Below, in pieces: positions 1 to 8,918 of a stretch of DNA of 64,000 nucleotides; the stretch's first letter is position 1, and each line of letters opens with the position of its first letter. The notes under the pieces are model-generated. The model was not told the origin of the DNA, did not search any database, and was given only the letters and a program-made list of their open reading frames with translations. The DNA lies in the NCBI GenBank assembly GCA_047973225.1, contig JBKEBQ010000027.1:1-64000 (forward strand). The letters are read 5' to 3'. The stretch comes from JBKEBQ01 sp047973225 (GTDB lineage Bacteria; Bacillota_I; Bacilli_A; Erysipelotrichales; Erysipelotrichaceae). The translations under genes and the position numbers were made by a program.

Positions 1-362
1 ACTTTGATAGTGAATCCTAGCTTTTCATCTTTGTACTTTGCGTTTGCTTGATAAGTTCCAACTTTCAAGATTTCTTTTTCATTATCATCCTTAATAACCT
101 TATCGTATTTAGCATTGGTTAGTGTTACTTTTGTTTGGGTTAAAATATTGGTTTTGGCTTCTACATACTTACTGGCAGTAAGCGAAACCTCTTCTCCATA
201 TTCCAGTACCACTTCTTCTTGTTTTAATTTTAAATTGCTTGTGTTTCTATTTACAACAAATACAAATGCTACTACCATCACACCAACAAGCGTTAGTATC
301 ACAAATGATGTATACATCTTTTGTTTTTTTGTTAGTGATGTTAGCTTTTCTTTGATTTTCAT
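1..362 (-). CDS. Membrane-anchored protein, 5' part only
   Basis: Only the first 120 codons are present; the gene runs off the left edge. The minus-strand start at 362 follows a purine-rich AAAGGA-type ribosome site. The product begins with a Lys-rich segment, then one hydrophobic helix at about residues 18-36, then a Lys/Glu-rich extracellular-looking stretch with a GTY motif near the cut end. That stretch resembles a small beta-sandwich (Ig-like) surface module. This suggests a type II membrane-anchored cell-envelope protein, but the functional domain lies outside the window, so no function is assigned. The decayed IS3 element ends only about 20 bp upstream of the start and may have disturbed its promoter. 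Confidence 0.6.
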   Translation of the reverse strand, partial: MKIKEKLTSLTKKQKMYTSFVILTLVGVMVVAFVFVVNRNTSNLKLKQEEVVLEYGEEVSLTASKYVEAKTNILTQTKVTLTNAKYDKVIKDDNEKEILKVGTYQANAKYKDEKLGFTIK

Positions 363-380
363 TTTCTTCAATCCTTTCTT

Positions 381-1306
381 TTACATGGAGGGGCGGACAA
401 AATCTTGGACCAACATAATTTGTTTATGCTAATCTTAGACTTTGCCTATACCCCATTGGACTCCTATAGCTTAACGATTCTTTGATTCACTATTGTTATA
501 TCAAGTAATGTAATTATTAATTATTTCTATAAAGTCTTCAATACTTATATTTTTATAATCATTGCCATAAAACATCTCATTTTTTATTCTTCCAAAAAAT
601 CCTTCACATGCGACGTTATCTGGTAAACAATCTTTTTTAGACATGCTCCTTGTAAAACCGTATTTTTCCATTCTGTCTATCCTCCCTGGCCCTCTGTAAT
701 GCCAACCTCTATCCTATGAATTAATGGGGCTTCTGTATTTACTAATGAATTATGATATGCAGCTAACATTGTATTTACTAATAATGCATTAGGTGTAGTT
801 CCAACTGTCCATACTGACACTAAACCATCAAAACAATCTACCATTGCTGAAAGATATACTTTACCAGCTGGAATTGAAAATTCAGTTATATCTGTAAGCA
901 TTTTTTCGTTTGGATTATCTGCATAAAAATTTCTATCTTTCCTCTTGGCAAATGTTTTTTTGTTACTCATTAGTGAACTAGCTCCTCCTTTAAAATATAG
1001 ACTTCTCCACGTATAAATACTTGATCTACTATATCCTGTGTCTTCTGATACTGATTTTATAGATTCTCCATTCTCAAAACAACGACTAATTATCTCTAAT
1101 TTTAGTTCTAAGGGAGGGTGTTGCCTATGGTCTACTAAATCTAAACAATCATTTTGGTTTCTTCTTATTATTATATTCCTATTTTTTATCTAAGTATACA
1201 TATTTTGCCTGTTTGGATATCCTAATTTATTAATTACTGCTGCTATTGCGTTTGTTTGATCATACAATTTAAGAGCTTCTTCTTTTTCTTGTTCTGTATA
1301 TGACAT
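381..1306 (-). pseudogene. Decayed IS3-family transposase (orfA-orfB remnant)
   Basis: Read on the minus strand from 1306, the first fragment matches the OrfA N-terminus (LGYPNRQ motif) and stops early. A second helix-turn-helix fragment (about 970-1130) contains VSEDTGYSRSSIYTW. The longest open piece (677-970) carries the start of the DDE integrase core (TDITEF, DCFDG). A frameshift near 716 separates it from the DRGWHY region, and the C-terminal part (SMSKKDCLPDN, ACEGFFGR) then has several stops. The final segment retains the VQ-x2-VRP-type end seen in IS3 OrfB proteins. With several stops and at least one frameshift it cannot make active transposase. Terminal inverted repeats could not be identified with confidence. 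Confidence 0.85.
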
Positions 1307-1510
1307 TTTCTGTTTAAAACGGGATTTTAGCGCTTTTCGCTTTAATTTCTTCAATAAATACAAAGTTGTGAAATGCTACATTTACATTATCCTTGTAAAT
1401 ATGACTATTTCATTTTTTTCAAAATCACAAACAACATAAAGAAAAAAATCAAACTTTTTATCTTCTTTTTCAATGGTTTTATCCCCTAAAACACATCATG
1501 CCTGGCACAA

Positions 1511-1542
1511 AAAAAGTAGAAGCGTTTGGCTTCCACTTTTAT
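1511..1542 (-). terminator. Rho-independent terminator of the PTS/GH4 operon
   Basis: On the minus strand an AAAAGTGGAAGC / GCTTCTACTTTT hairpin is followed by a run of seven T. It lies about 60 bp downstream of the SIS gene stop, as expected for the end of that operon. Confidence 0.75.
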
Positions 1543-1602
1543 TAAACTATTTCACTTTATAAACAATTCAAATACAGTCTTCGTATTTAAATACATAAGG
1601 AT

Positions 1603-2643
1603 CTACTTTATTCGCGTTCCAGCATTCGTCGCAAAATTTCCATAAATCGGATGAGATGGGTTTATCCCATTCACTTCAGGAAAATAACTACAGAGTACCT
1701 CACATACGCACATCAATAATACCCATGATGAAGTGTGTGGATAGTTTGAGCAGTTAATTTCTCCTAGTCCTCGATTTGAAACCACAAGCAAATCTTTTGT
1801 TTTTGTACGAGAAAAGTCGATTAGGTTCTTCATGAACGTTGCACCATTTCCTTTTGTATCTAGCAAAACTAGTTTTGACCCTTTCACAATTGTACGCTGT
1901 GGTCCATGCATAAACTCTTCTAAATTATAATTCATCACTGCTATCTGCATTGTCTCTAAAATCTTCAATGCACCTTCTCTTGCCGTTCCATTATTCATCC
2001 CAAATCCAATAACACTCACCCCTTTTGCCTTTGCCCATGACTTATTTTTTTTACACCATAACTTAACTAGCTTGATTATATTGGGTAGTTCTTCAGCCGA
2101 TTTTCGATATTCTTCCATTACCTTATTTACATCCGCGTCTTGTGTAAGTGTCATTAATAATATATGCAAAGCCATAGTTGTTGCACATACGCCTTTTGTT
2201 TTAGGTCCTACATTTTCTTCACCACACAAAATATCAAAATGAAATTTACTTTCTTTTGCAATGGGACTTGTAGCATCTGCAGTTAGTGATATCGTAGTTA
2301 TGCCCTGCGTATTTGCCTCTTTCAAACAATCTAAAGTCCCTGTTGATTTTCCTGTTTGAGATATTCCAATCAACATAACTTCATCTTTATTCTTTTTTAG
2401 CACATTACTATAAAACCGTAAATCAAATGGATCTATAATTTGAATTTCTATCTGTAGGTTATTTATAAAGTATGGTTTAATAATCATTGCTGCATTTAAA
2501 GAACTTCCAGAAGCCGTTATAAGAATTTCACGAATACCATTTATGGGTATGTCATTGCACATGCTTGTCCAGTCCACATTCAATAATTTTTTTATAATAT
2601 CTGGTTGCTCATCAATATAACTCCATATTAGATTATCTTTCAT
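1603..2643 (-). CDS. GlmS/AgaS-like SIS-domain sugar isomerase
   Basis: A 346-residue protein with two SIS (sugar isomerase) domains. The first shows TASGSSLNAA at about residues 43-52 and LIGISQTGKSTGT, a phosphosugar-binding loop, at about 91-103. The second contains REGALKILET and EEFMHGPQ, the pattern seen in the isomerase half of GlmS and in AgaS-type aminosugar isomerases/deaminases. There is no glutaminase domain. It overlaps the GH4 gene upstream by 11 bp and is the last gene of the operon, so it probably processes the phosphosugar released by that hydrolase. An amino-sugar phosphate substrate is inferred from family resemblance; the exact reaction cannot be read from sequence. Confidence 0.75.
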   Translation of the reverse strand: MKDNLIWSYIDEQPDIIKKLLNVDWTSMCNDIPINGIREILITASGSSLNAAMIIKPYFINNLQIEIQIIDPFDLRFYSNVLKKNKDEVMLIGISQTGKSTGTLDCLKEANTQGITTISLTADATSPIAKESKFHFDILCGEENVGPKTKGVCATTMALHILLMTLTQDADVNKVMEEYRKSAEELPNIIKLVKLWCKKNKSWAKAKGVSVIGFGMNNGTAREGALKILETMQIAVMNYNLEEFMHGPQRTIVKGSKLVLLDTKGNGATFMKNLIDFSRTKTKDLLVVSNRGLGEINCSNYPHTSSWVLLMCVCEVLCSYFPEVNGINPSHPIYGNFATNAGTRIK

Positions 2644-3910
2644 TTTTGAAAAATTGAGGAAGATATTCTTTGTGAGCTTCTAACATTTCATCTAAAAGTG
2701 GCTTAGCTACATCGTAATCACGCACCAGCGGGTGTGCAAGTAGTGCATAAAGTGCAACTTCCCTATCTCCTTTCAGCGCCGCTTCAACTGCAAGTGATTC
2801 ATAGTTTTTTACAGCAGTAATTAACCCTTTTACAGCTGTGGGATAACTTTGTAATGCCAATGGCTTAATACCCGCTTTGCTTACATAACAGGCTGTTTCA
2901 ATCACAGCATCATCATCTAAATAGTCAATCATACCATTGTTTGCAACATTAACCACCATCCATTTCCCCACATCATTATGAATTGCATCCATAATTCCTA
3001 TGGCAACAGCAGAATACCCTCCCCCGCCTCTTTTGCTCAATGTAATAGGTTTATCCACTGTCGATTCATCCGCATACTCTCTGAAAATTTGTTTTTCTAA
3101 TTCTAAAATAGACTCTCCTCTCGTTTTTGTTTGACTTTTTAAATCTTCTACCCTCTGTTTCGTATGAAAATAATATTGCGTGTATTGAGAAGGAATTAAC
3201 TGTAATGATTTGATTAAATCTTGAGATACAACTGTGCATTTTTTTGCTATTGCTGAAAATTCACTTGATGTAATAGGTCGTCCATCTACTGTGAAATTAT
3301 ATGAGAAATTCATATGATTTAGCCCAATATAATCATAATATACCTGCTCTTCAGAAACACCCAATGCTTCACTTGCCCACCATCTAGGTCTCATACCACC
3401 TGCACAAAGTCCTGCAATCTTAACATTTGTTAATTTTTCAAGAGCTTCTGTAACAAGACCGGTTGGATTCGAATAATTAATAATCCAAGCATTTGGGCAA
3501 TAATTTTCAATATCACGTGCGATTTCCAACATTACTGGAATTGTACGAAATGCATTAAACATACCTCCTACACCTGTTGTTTCTTGACCGATAACCCCAT
3601 ATTTTAAAGGTATTTTTTCATCCAAAATCCGTGCTTTATTACCTCCTACTCGTATTTGCGTCGAGATGAAGTCTGCGCCTGTGAACGCTTCCTTTCGTGA
3701 ATTTGTTCTTGATATTTTCACGTTATATTTTAAGTGTTTGATATATCGATTGACAAATCCTTCCATAATTTTTAACCGTTCAAGATTAATATCAAGTAAC
3801 ACAATCTCTTGTACTGGAAGCGTATCTCTGTGGTTTGAAAGCCCTTCAATTAACTCAGGAGTATACGAGCTTGCTGCCCCAACGATTACAATTTTTAAAT
3901 CTTTTTTCAT
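2633..3910 (-). CDS. GH4 6-phospho-beta-glucosidase family hydrolase
   Basis: A 425-residue glycoside hydrolase of family GH4, which uses NAD and a divalent metal in a redox-elimination mechanism. The N-terminal Rossmann loop is VGAASSYTPEL (about residues 10-20). The substrate region INYSNPTG lies at 144-151, and the expected metal ligands are Cys169 (in LCAGGM) and His199 (in GLNHMNF). The IGQETTGVGG segment is typical of the LicH/CelF 6-phospho-beta-glucosidase branch. The start overlaps the stop of the EIIC gene by 4 bp, implying translational coupling. It should act in the cytoplasm on phospho-disaccharides delivered by a PTS. A beta-glucoside rather than alpha-glucoside preference is inferred from the EIIC type next to it. 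Confidence 0.88.
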   Translation of the reverse strand: MKKDLKIVIVGAASSYTPELIEGLSNHRDTLPVQEIVLLDINLERLKIMEGFVNRYIKHLKYNVKISRTNSRKEAFTGADFISTQIRVGGNKARILDEKIPLKYGVIGQETTGVGGMFNAFRTIPVMLEIARDIENYCPNAWIINYSNPTGLVTEALEKLTNVKIAGLCAGGMRPRWWASEALGVSEEQVYYDYIGLNHMNFSYNFTVDGRPITSSEFSAIAKKCTVVSQDLIKSLQLIPSQYTQYYFHTKQRVEDLKSQTKTRGESILELEKQIFREYADESTVDKPITLSKRGGGGYSAVAIGIMDAIHNDVGKWMVVNVANNGMIDYLDDDAVIETACYVSKAGIKPLALQSYPTAVKGLITAVKNYESLAVEAALKGDREVALYALLAHPLVRDYDVAKPLLDEMLEAHKEYLPQFFKNER

Positions 3911-5160
3911 TCGTTTATTCCTCCGTTATTTTTTTGCTCTATTGCTAACCTTTCTCTTTCCATCATTTTAAAGAATGGATAATAAATGGCTCCTGCCAAT
4001 AGAAGCGAGATTACTCCCCATATGGCGGCACGAATATCTCCTCCTGTCACTAAATAGTGTGATAGGATTGGCGGCATTGTCCATGGGATACTTACAACCG
4101 GTCGTCCAATAATTTGCAGCAACATCAAAAGATAAGTTATTCCAGATAAAAGTAAATTAGAAGCAACATACGGAATGATCATCATTGGATTTAATACCAA
4201 AGGAACACCAAATACTACTGGTTCATTGATTTCAAATACAGATCCCGGTAAAGACAATCTACCAAGTGCTTTAAAACCCTTTTCTTTTGAACGCATCATC
4301 ATAAATACAAGAGGCAATGTTGCTCCTCCTCCACCAAGAAACACAAACATCGTAAATCCTTGTGCAGTAATAAATGGTGGTAATGTTCCGGCGTTGAATG
4401 CTGCAAGGTTTTCTCCAAACATAGTTAAAAAGATTGGATCTGCAACGGAGAGAATTGCTCCCCCATGAATCCCTACGGACCATAAGAGTGATCGAATTAA
4501 CATAAAGATTAAAAAACCAGGTAATGTGTTTAATCCAAACACCAGTGGTGAAAAAATGCTTGTTAGTAATTCATTAATATCAAACCCTAAAACAATTCTC
4601 ACAATCCAAATAAGAATCAAAATGACCGCTGCGGGAACTAAGTTCATAAATGAACTCGATACCATTGGTGGTACAGAATCAGGAAAACGAATCACTAAAT
4701 TTCTTTTCACAAAGAAACGGGTAATGGAAGCAGAAATGAGTGCAATAACAATTGCCGTAAAAACTCCTCTTGTCCCAAACAGACTTGTATTTAATACATA
4801 TTCTTCATTTAATGTTGTCAATAAAAATGCAGAAATGGAAACTAATGAAACCATAATTGGATTAAGATTTACATCTTTGTAATGTTTTGCGCTAAAGTAT
4901 GCAACCGTCCCTGCTGCAAGAAGTGCTAAAATTCCCATGGTTACTGTCGATATTGTTCCAAGCATCGCTTGATATGGCATTACAAACTCTTTCCATGCGG
5001 CAATGGGAAGGTTTCCAATCAAAATAAAAATACTTCCGATAATTGTGAAAGGCACGCTAACCATCATCCCGTCTTTTACAGACTTTAAATGATGTTGTTC
5101 TGCTAATTTAGCCATAGGACCAGCCACTCTATTCTCTATAAAATTCAACAAACTATTCAT
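3907..5160 (-). CDS. PTS EIIC, lactose/cellobiose family permease
   Basis: A 417-residue integral membrane protein with about ten hydrophobic segments and the EIIC features of the Lac family: a GPMAKLAEQ-type N-terminus, a GIHGGAILS loop, and FEINEPVVFGVPLVLNP late in the protein, which is the signature of CelB/LicC permeases. It translocates and helps phosphorylate a beta-linked disaccharide. It is followed by the GH4 and SIS genes in one operon. No EIIA or EIIB gene is present in the operon or elsewhere in this window, so these partners must be supplied from another locus. The ribosome site GGAGAG sits about 6 bases before the start at 5160. Confidence 0.88.
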   Translation of the reverse strand: MNSLLNFIENRVAGPMAKLAEQHHLKSVKDGMMVSVPFTIIGSIFILIGNLPIAAWKEFVMPYQAMLGTISTVTMGILALLAAGTVAYFSAKHYKDVNLNPIMVSLVSISAFLLTTLNEEYVLNTSLFGTRGVFTAIVIALISASITRFFVKRNLVIRFPDSVPPMVSSSFMNLVPAAVILILIWIVRIVLGFDINELLTSIFSPLVFGLNTLPGFLIFMLIRSLLWSVGIHGGAILSVADPIFLTMFGENLAAFNAGTLPPFITAQGFTMFVFLGGGGATLPLVFMMMRSKEKGFKALGRLSLPGSVFEINEPVVFGVPLVLNPMMIIPYVASNLLLSGITYLLMLLQIIGRPVVSIPWTMPPILSHYLVTGGDIRAAIWGVISLLLAGAIYYPFFKMMERERLAIEQKNNGGINE

Positions 5161-5197
5161 AACATCTCTCCTTTTCTTTCATATCTACATTATGAAA

Positions 5198-5247
5198 GAA
5201 AAAAAAATTTCCTCCATAGTAGAGTTTTCTAGCACTATAGAGGAAAT
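5198..5247 (-). terminator. Terminator/attenuator between PRD regulator and EIIC
   Basis: On the minus strand ATTTCCTCTATAGT and ACTATGGAGGAAAT form a 13-of-14 bp stem with a T-run after it. It starts at the stop codon of the regulator and leaves under 50 bp before the EIIC start. It can be a simple terminator or a conditional attenuator. Confidence 0.75.
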
Positions 5248-7022
5248 CAATGACATGAACGTATGGTATCCTGAAGAAAGGCTATACTTTCGCTTAATTT
5301 TGGTATACTAGAATACAAAAGAATCACTTTCGTAACATAATAAGAATCCCACATTATAGATTTGGAAAAATGGTATTGAATAATTTTCCCCTCTTCTCCC
5401 AAAGCTATCAAAATGGCAAATTTATTTTTTACAACAACGTTGTCAAACATTATATCAATGTCCATACAGCGATAAAAATCCTCTTTATCTTGCACATTTA
5501 TTGAAATATCTTTTTCGTTTTTTAATTCCATAGGATAGTCTTGTTTCATGCCAAAAAGAGTGGACAGCTCATCAAGTATTTCCATATTCACAAAAGCAGG
5601 CATTTCAATCACTTTACCTCTTCGTTTTTTTACTTTTTTTGATAACTCATTTACAATCAAATAATAATCAATTTCTTCTAATAGGCACAAGTGATATTCC
5701 TGTAATGATAAGACTTCTACTATTATCACTTTTTCGGAAAAGCGAGCGTTAATATGGTATTTCAAAAGATCTAAAACTGATGTAACAAAATCGCTCACAA
5801 GAACAATTCTTAATGGATGTATTGTTAGTCTATCCAGTGCAAGCTGAAAATGCAAAGCTAAAAAAGATATTTCATCTTCATCGATATAGCTCGAATTAGT
5901 TAAATGCATTTTGTTTATAAATTCCTTTGCGAGAACATACGCTAAAAAATAGTTTTCCTTCACTACTTCCTTCATCGGATTTCTGCGATAAATATCATAA
6001 TAAAAACGATTTACCATAGAAAGATAGTGAAGTCCTAAGCTTCTATTTAGATACTCATCACTCAATAAATTTATTTCATATTTTTCATAAATAAAGCGAA
6101 GTCCTTTTAAAATAACATCTTGAATTTCTGGGAGAATGACACTATTAATACAACTATCAACTTCACTTGTTGTATTTTTTTTCTTTCCAATAATATGGAT
6201 CGTTATATAATATATTTCATTTTCATTAAGTTTTATATGAAAATATTTCCCTATAACTTTTGCAATATCCATAGCGATATAGCGTTCATATTCAATGGCT
6301 AATAATCTTTTTTCACTATCATTAAAATAAATATCATTATGGTTTTTATAGCGATCCAATAAAACTTGAATATGAATTAAAAAATGGTAAAAAGATTCTT
6401 TTGACATACTTATTCCATCTTTTTCAATAACATTAAATACTTCATCGATAAAAAGTGTATCAAGTGTGATTGCTCTTTTATATCCATTTTGACGATGATA
6501 GGTATATTCAACTAGACACAGTCGTTTATTAATTTCTTTTCCTTTGATAATCAATCCATGATATGGTTTTGAATGAATATTCAATTGATACGGAGAGAGG
6601 CAGTTTCGAATATATTTCAAATCTCTGCTAATTGAGCTTCGATCCACATTAAACTGTTCAGCTAAACTATCAATCAAAATGTATCCATCACTATTTAACA
6701 TAAGGTGTGTAATTGCATGTGCTCTATCCATTGGATTATGATACGCATTCCCTCTATGCTTAATAATAGATAGTAACCCTTTAATATTTTCATTAGTCGT
6801 TTTTTCATTTAACGAAACTAATTGATATCCTCTTGATTTTAAAGAGTGAATAGTCACGGAATAATCTATTAAAATAATTTTAAGTAATTTCATTTCATTT
6901 CGAATTGTTTTTGTACTTACATTTAATAAGCTAGATAAATATTTACTAGTATATACTTCTACTTCCTCGCCATTTAAAATTTTTAATATTTCACTTTGAC
7001 GATAGGTTAGAAAAATCATCAT
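5247..7022 (-). CDS. PRD-containing (LicR/BglG-type) PTS-controlled regulator
   Basis: About 591 residues from the start at 7022 or 7019, chosen because GGAGGAG lies just before it; an upstream in-frame start at 7073 has no such site. The N-terminal HTH (FLTYRQSEILKIL, then an SVSTKTIRNE-like helix) is followed by a second Mga-type HTH (QFNVDRSSISRDLKYI). Two PRD domains each keep two candidate phosphorylated histidines (HIQVLLDR, TIHIIG; GLHYLS, ALHFQL). A degenerate EIIB-like segment (RIVLVSDFVTSVLDLL) lacks the usual phosphorylated Cys, and a short weak EIIA-like tail follows. It is thus a DNA-binding activator of the LicR/MtlR kind rather than an RNA-binding LicT. It precedes and probably controls the EIIC-GH4-SIS operon. 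Confidence 0.82.
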   Translation of the reverse strand: MMIFLTYRQSEILKILNGEEVEVYTSKYLSSLLNVSTKTIRNEMKLLKIILIDYSVTIHSLKSRGYQLVSLNEKTTNENIKGLLSIIKHRGNAYHNPMDRAHAITHLMLNSDGYILIDSLAEQFNVDRSSISRDLKYIRNCLSPYQLNIHSKPYHGLIIKGKEINKRLCLVEYTYHRQNGYKRAITLDTLFIDEVFNVIEKDGISMSKESFYHFLIHIQVLLDRYKNHNDIYFNDSEKRLLAIEYERYIAMDIAKVIGKYFHIKLNENEIYYITIHIIGKKKNTTSEVDSCINSVILPEIQDVILKGLRFIYEKYEINLLSDEYLNRSLGLHYLSMVNRFYYDIYRRNPMKEVVKENYFLAYVLAKEFINKMHLTNSSYIDEDEISFLALHFQLALDRLTIHPLRIVLVSDFVTSVLDLLKYHINARFSEKVIIVEVLSLQEYHLCLLEEIDYYLIVNELSKKVKKRRGKVIEMPAFVNMEILDELSTLFGMKQDYPMELKNEKDISINVQDKEDFYRCMDIDIMFDNVVVKNKFAILIALGEEGKIIQYHFSKSIMWDSYYVTKVILLYSSIPKLSESIAFLQDTIRSCH

Positions 7023-7121
7023 TCTCCTCCATTCATTGTTTTTACTTTTGTCATAAGTACTCTGAATTGTCAAGTAATTATTAGTAATTCGAATAAATTA
7101 TTGTGGTTCAATATGATAATG

Positions 7122-7165
7122 ATGATGTTAATATAAAATGTGTATATTTTTTATATTAACATCAT
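7122..7165. repeat. Perfect 16-bp inverted repeat, 12-base loop
   Basis: ATGATGTTAATATAAA (7122-7137) and its exact complement TTTATATTAACATCAT (7150-7165) flank a 12-base loop. The right arm covers the stop codon of the decayed minus-strand gene 7151-7390, and the repeat lies about 100 bp upstream of the PRD regulator start. It could be a terminator of the decayed gene or an operator for the regulator. Confidence 0.8.
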
Positions 7166-7390
7166 TGCTCCAGAAAACAAATCATCTAAAATCGTGAAGA
7201 TTTCGTTAAATTGCATATTTATTTCTGTAAACAACTTTGGAAAGTCACTCATAAATTGATCAATAAAGGATTTTCCATCTTTATATTTTTCCCTCGCAGT
7301 TGCTCATCAGGTGAGATCTTTATTAATCTTATTGTAAAGCTTCACTGCCTCATCAAATATAGTAATAATTTTTTTATGTGCCATGTCCAT
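7151..7390 (-). pseudogene. Decayed short gene of unknown family
   Basis: A minus-strand reading frame starts MDMAHKKIITIFDEAV, runs into two consecutive TGA codons at 7304-7309, and continues in the same frame as REKYKDGKSFID to a TAA at 7151. Across the stops an alternative frame reads ISPDEQLRG, which joins the two halves sensibly, suggesting a pair of compensating frameshifts. The composition is typical of coding sequence, but I do not recognise the family. No clear ribosome site precedes it. The plus-strand open frame over 7211-7573 looks like its shadow. The stretch 7391-7647 holds nothing else I can support. Confidence 0.4.
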
Positions 7391-7647
7391 AACATCTTTT
7401 ATTCAAAGGGTATGGGAAGCGAATCCATGTTAAAATATAGTTCCAAATCTTTACCCGATAAAAGAACTCTTATAAACATAATTATAATACAAACAAAAAT
7501 TGAAAACCATCAAACACACAACTTCTACATCGTTTCAAAACAACCCCTCAACAAGATATGTGAGATATTCTAGATTACGGAAGTTTTGCGGAAAGCTCGA
7601 TAACTTATTTGGTTGGTGGCTGGGAGCTATCCCCACCAAAAACGTAA

Positions 7648-8025
7648 CGTGGCTACAGAACAGTACACATTGATGATATAACCCATCAACTTCTCGTTAA
7701 ATATAAGCAGAAAGCACTGCGAGAGGATGGATTTAACGATGATTATTATATTTTTAGCGGGATTATACCTTTAAGTGTAAATATCCCTTCAAACGCTCTC
7801 TACGCCGGTATTTCAGCAAGTGGCGTGAATCGTATACGCCTTCATGATTTTAGACATTCCCATGCAAGTTTATTAGTAGCGTCAGGACTAAGTATTAAAT
7901 CTATAGCTACTCGCCTAGGAGATAAAGTAGAAACAGTACTGAAAGTATACGTTCATGACAATATTAAGGCCACGCAAGAATTGAATGACACTATAGACAC
8001 ACTATCCAAAGTAGGAAAAATGTAG
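7648..8025 (+). pseudogene. Tyrosine recombinase (phage-type integrase) C-terminal remnant
   Basis: The open frame from 7648 follows an in-frame TAA at 7645. It encodes the end of a Xer/phage-type integrase: RLHDFRHSHASLL holds the H-x2-R pair, LGDKVETVLKVYVH corresponds to the usual LGH...T...Y region with the nucleophilic Tyr in KVYVH, and a charged tail follows. The N-terminal arm and core-binding domains and the first catalytic Arg are absent or unreadable. The His of the LGH motif is replaced (LGD). It lies about 60 bp from the 3' end of tRNA-Phe, a common integration site, so it is probably the leftover of an excised or decayed element. Confidence 0.8.
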
Positions 8026-8046
8026 GGCAATTAAAGTCAAAGTATG

Positions 8047-8077
8047 AAAAAAAGCCTTTAAAATAAGGCTTTTTTTC
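8047..8077. terminator. Bidirectional terminator between integrase remnant and tRNA array
   Basis: AAAAAAGCCTT / AAGGCTTTTTT arms around a short loop, with A-run on one side and T-run on the other. It ends the minus-strand tRNA array and could also stop the plus-strand integrase transcript. Confidence 0.85.
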
Positions 8078-8082
8078 TCAAA

Positions 8083-8158
8083 TGGTGGTCCCGGTCGGAA
8101 TCGAACCAACGACACAAGGATTTTCAGTCCTTTGCTCTACCGACTGAGCTACGGGACC
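8083..8158 (-). tRNA. tRNA-Phe (GAA)
   Basis: 76-base cloverleaf on the minus strand, acceptor GGTCCCG paired with CGGGACC, anticodon loop CTGAAAA giving GAA, GTTCGATTC T-arm, CCA encoded. Last tRNA of the array. Confidence 0.96.
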
Positions 8159-8161
8159 ATT

Positions 8162-8238
<77 letters not shown>

Positions 8239-8262
8239 ATGAATGTATTCAATTAAATATAA

Positions 8263-8353
8263 TGGCGGAGGAACTGGGATTCGAACCCAGGCGCCAGTTT
8301 CCCGACCTACCGGTTTTCAAGACCGGACCCTTCAGCCACTTGGGTATTCCTCC
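8263..8353 (-). tRNA. tRNA-Ser (TGA)
   Basis: 91-base class II tRNA with a long variable arm, acceptor GGAGGAA, anticodon TGA in the loop CTTGAAA, CCA encoded. Confidence 0.95.
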
Positions 8354-8379
8354 ATAAATATATTTATTTGAATCTTGAA

Positions 8380-8456
8380 TGGTGGACCCTGTAGGACTCG
8401 AACCTACGACCCACCGGTTATGAGCCGGATGCTCTGACCAACTGAGCTAAGGGTCC
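8380..8456 (-). tRNA. tRNA-Ile2 (CAT, lysidine type) probable
   Basis: 77 bases with CAT anticodon in a GGCTCATAACC stem-loop and acceptor GGACCC. This pattern matches the Bacillus-type Ile2 tRNA whose C34 is changed to lysidine, rather than elongator Met. The assignment rests on similarity from memory. Confidence 0.82.
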
Positions 8457-8478
8457 AGCTCTATGCGCTTTTAAGAAA

Positions 8479-8555
8479 TGGTGGCTGAAGTGAGACTCGA
8501 ACTCACGACCTTCCGGGTATGAACCGGATGCTCTAGCCAACTAAGCTACCCAGCC
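8479..8555 (-). tRNA. Elongator tRNA-Met (CAT)
   Basis: 77 bases, acceptor GGCTGGG, anticodon CAT within GGTTCATACCC, the usual elongator-Met context. CCA encoded. Confidence 0.9.
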
Positions 8556-8570
8556 GTTATTTTATTTTGA

Positions 8571-8647
8571 TGGTCGGGAAGACAGGATTCGAACCTGCGA
8601 CCCCCTGGTCCCAAACCAGGTGCACTACCAAGCTGTGCTACTTCCCG
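8571..8647 (-). tRNA. tRNA-Pro (TGG)
   Basis: 77 bases, acceptor CGGGAAG, anticodon TGG in the loop TTTGGGA, CCA encoded. Confidence 0.95.
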
Positions 8648-8657
8648 GATAATAAAA

Positions 8658-8734
<77 letters not shown>

Positions 8735-8759
8735 ATTTGCATCTTTTCAGCGCTTAATC

Positions 8760-8788
8760 ATAATACCAAACTTCATAACTCTTTGCAA
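8760..8788 (-). promoter_or_regulatory. Promoter of the seven-tRNA operon
   Basis: On the minus strand TTGCAA (8783-8788), 17-base spacer, TATTAT (8760-8765), about 25 bp before tRNA-Arg. TTGCAA is palindromic and on the plus strand also stands 18 bp before TATAGA, so it may serve as the -35 of the divergent lipid kinase too. Confidence 0.75.
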
Positions 8789-8918
8789 GTACTTTTTCAG
8801 TATTCTTATAGAATATAAAATACCTATCTTCTTTGCTTTCCTTAATATATGTCTTCTTTATAATGTCGTATTGCTTAAAATACAGGAATCCTTTAAACTA
8901 TTCATAGAGGTATCTATT

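Noticed and set aside
7211..7573. 120-codon plus-strand open frame
   Set aside because: Composition is unlike a protein (many Ile/Phe/Asn runs), no ribosome site, and it overlaps the better-looking decayed minus-strand frame.
8746..8760. AGCGCT motif near the tRNA operon promoter as a cre site
   Set aside because: Only the centre matches; carbon control of a tRNA operon would need better evidence.
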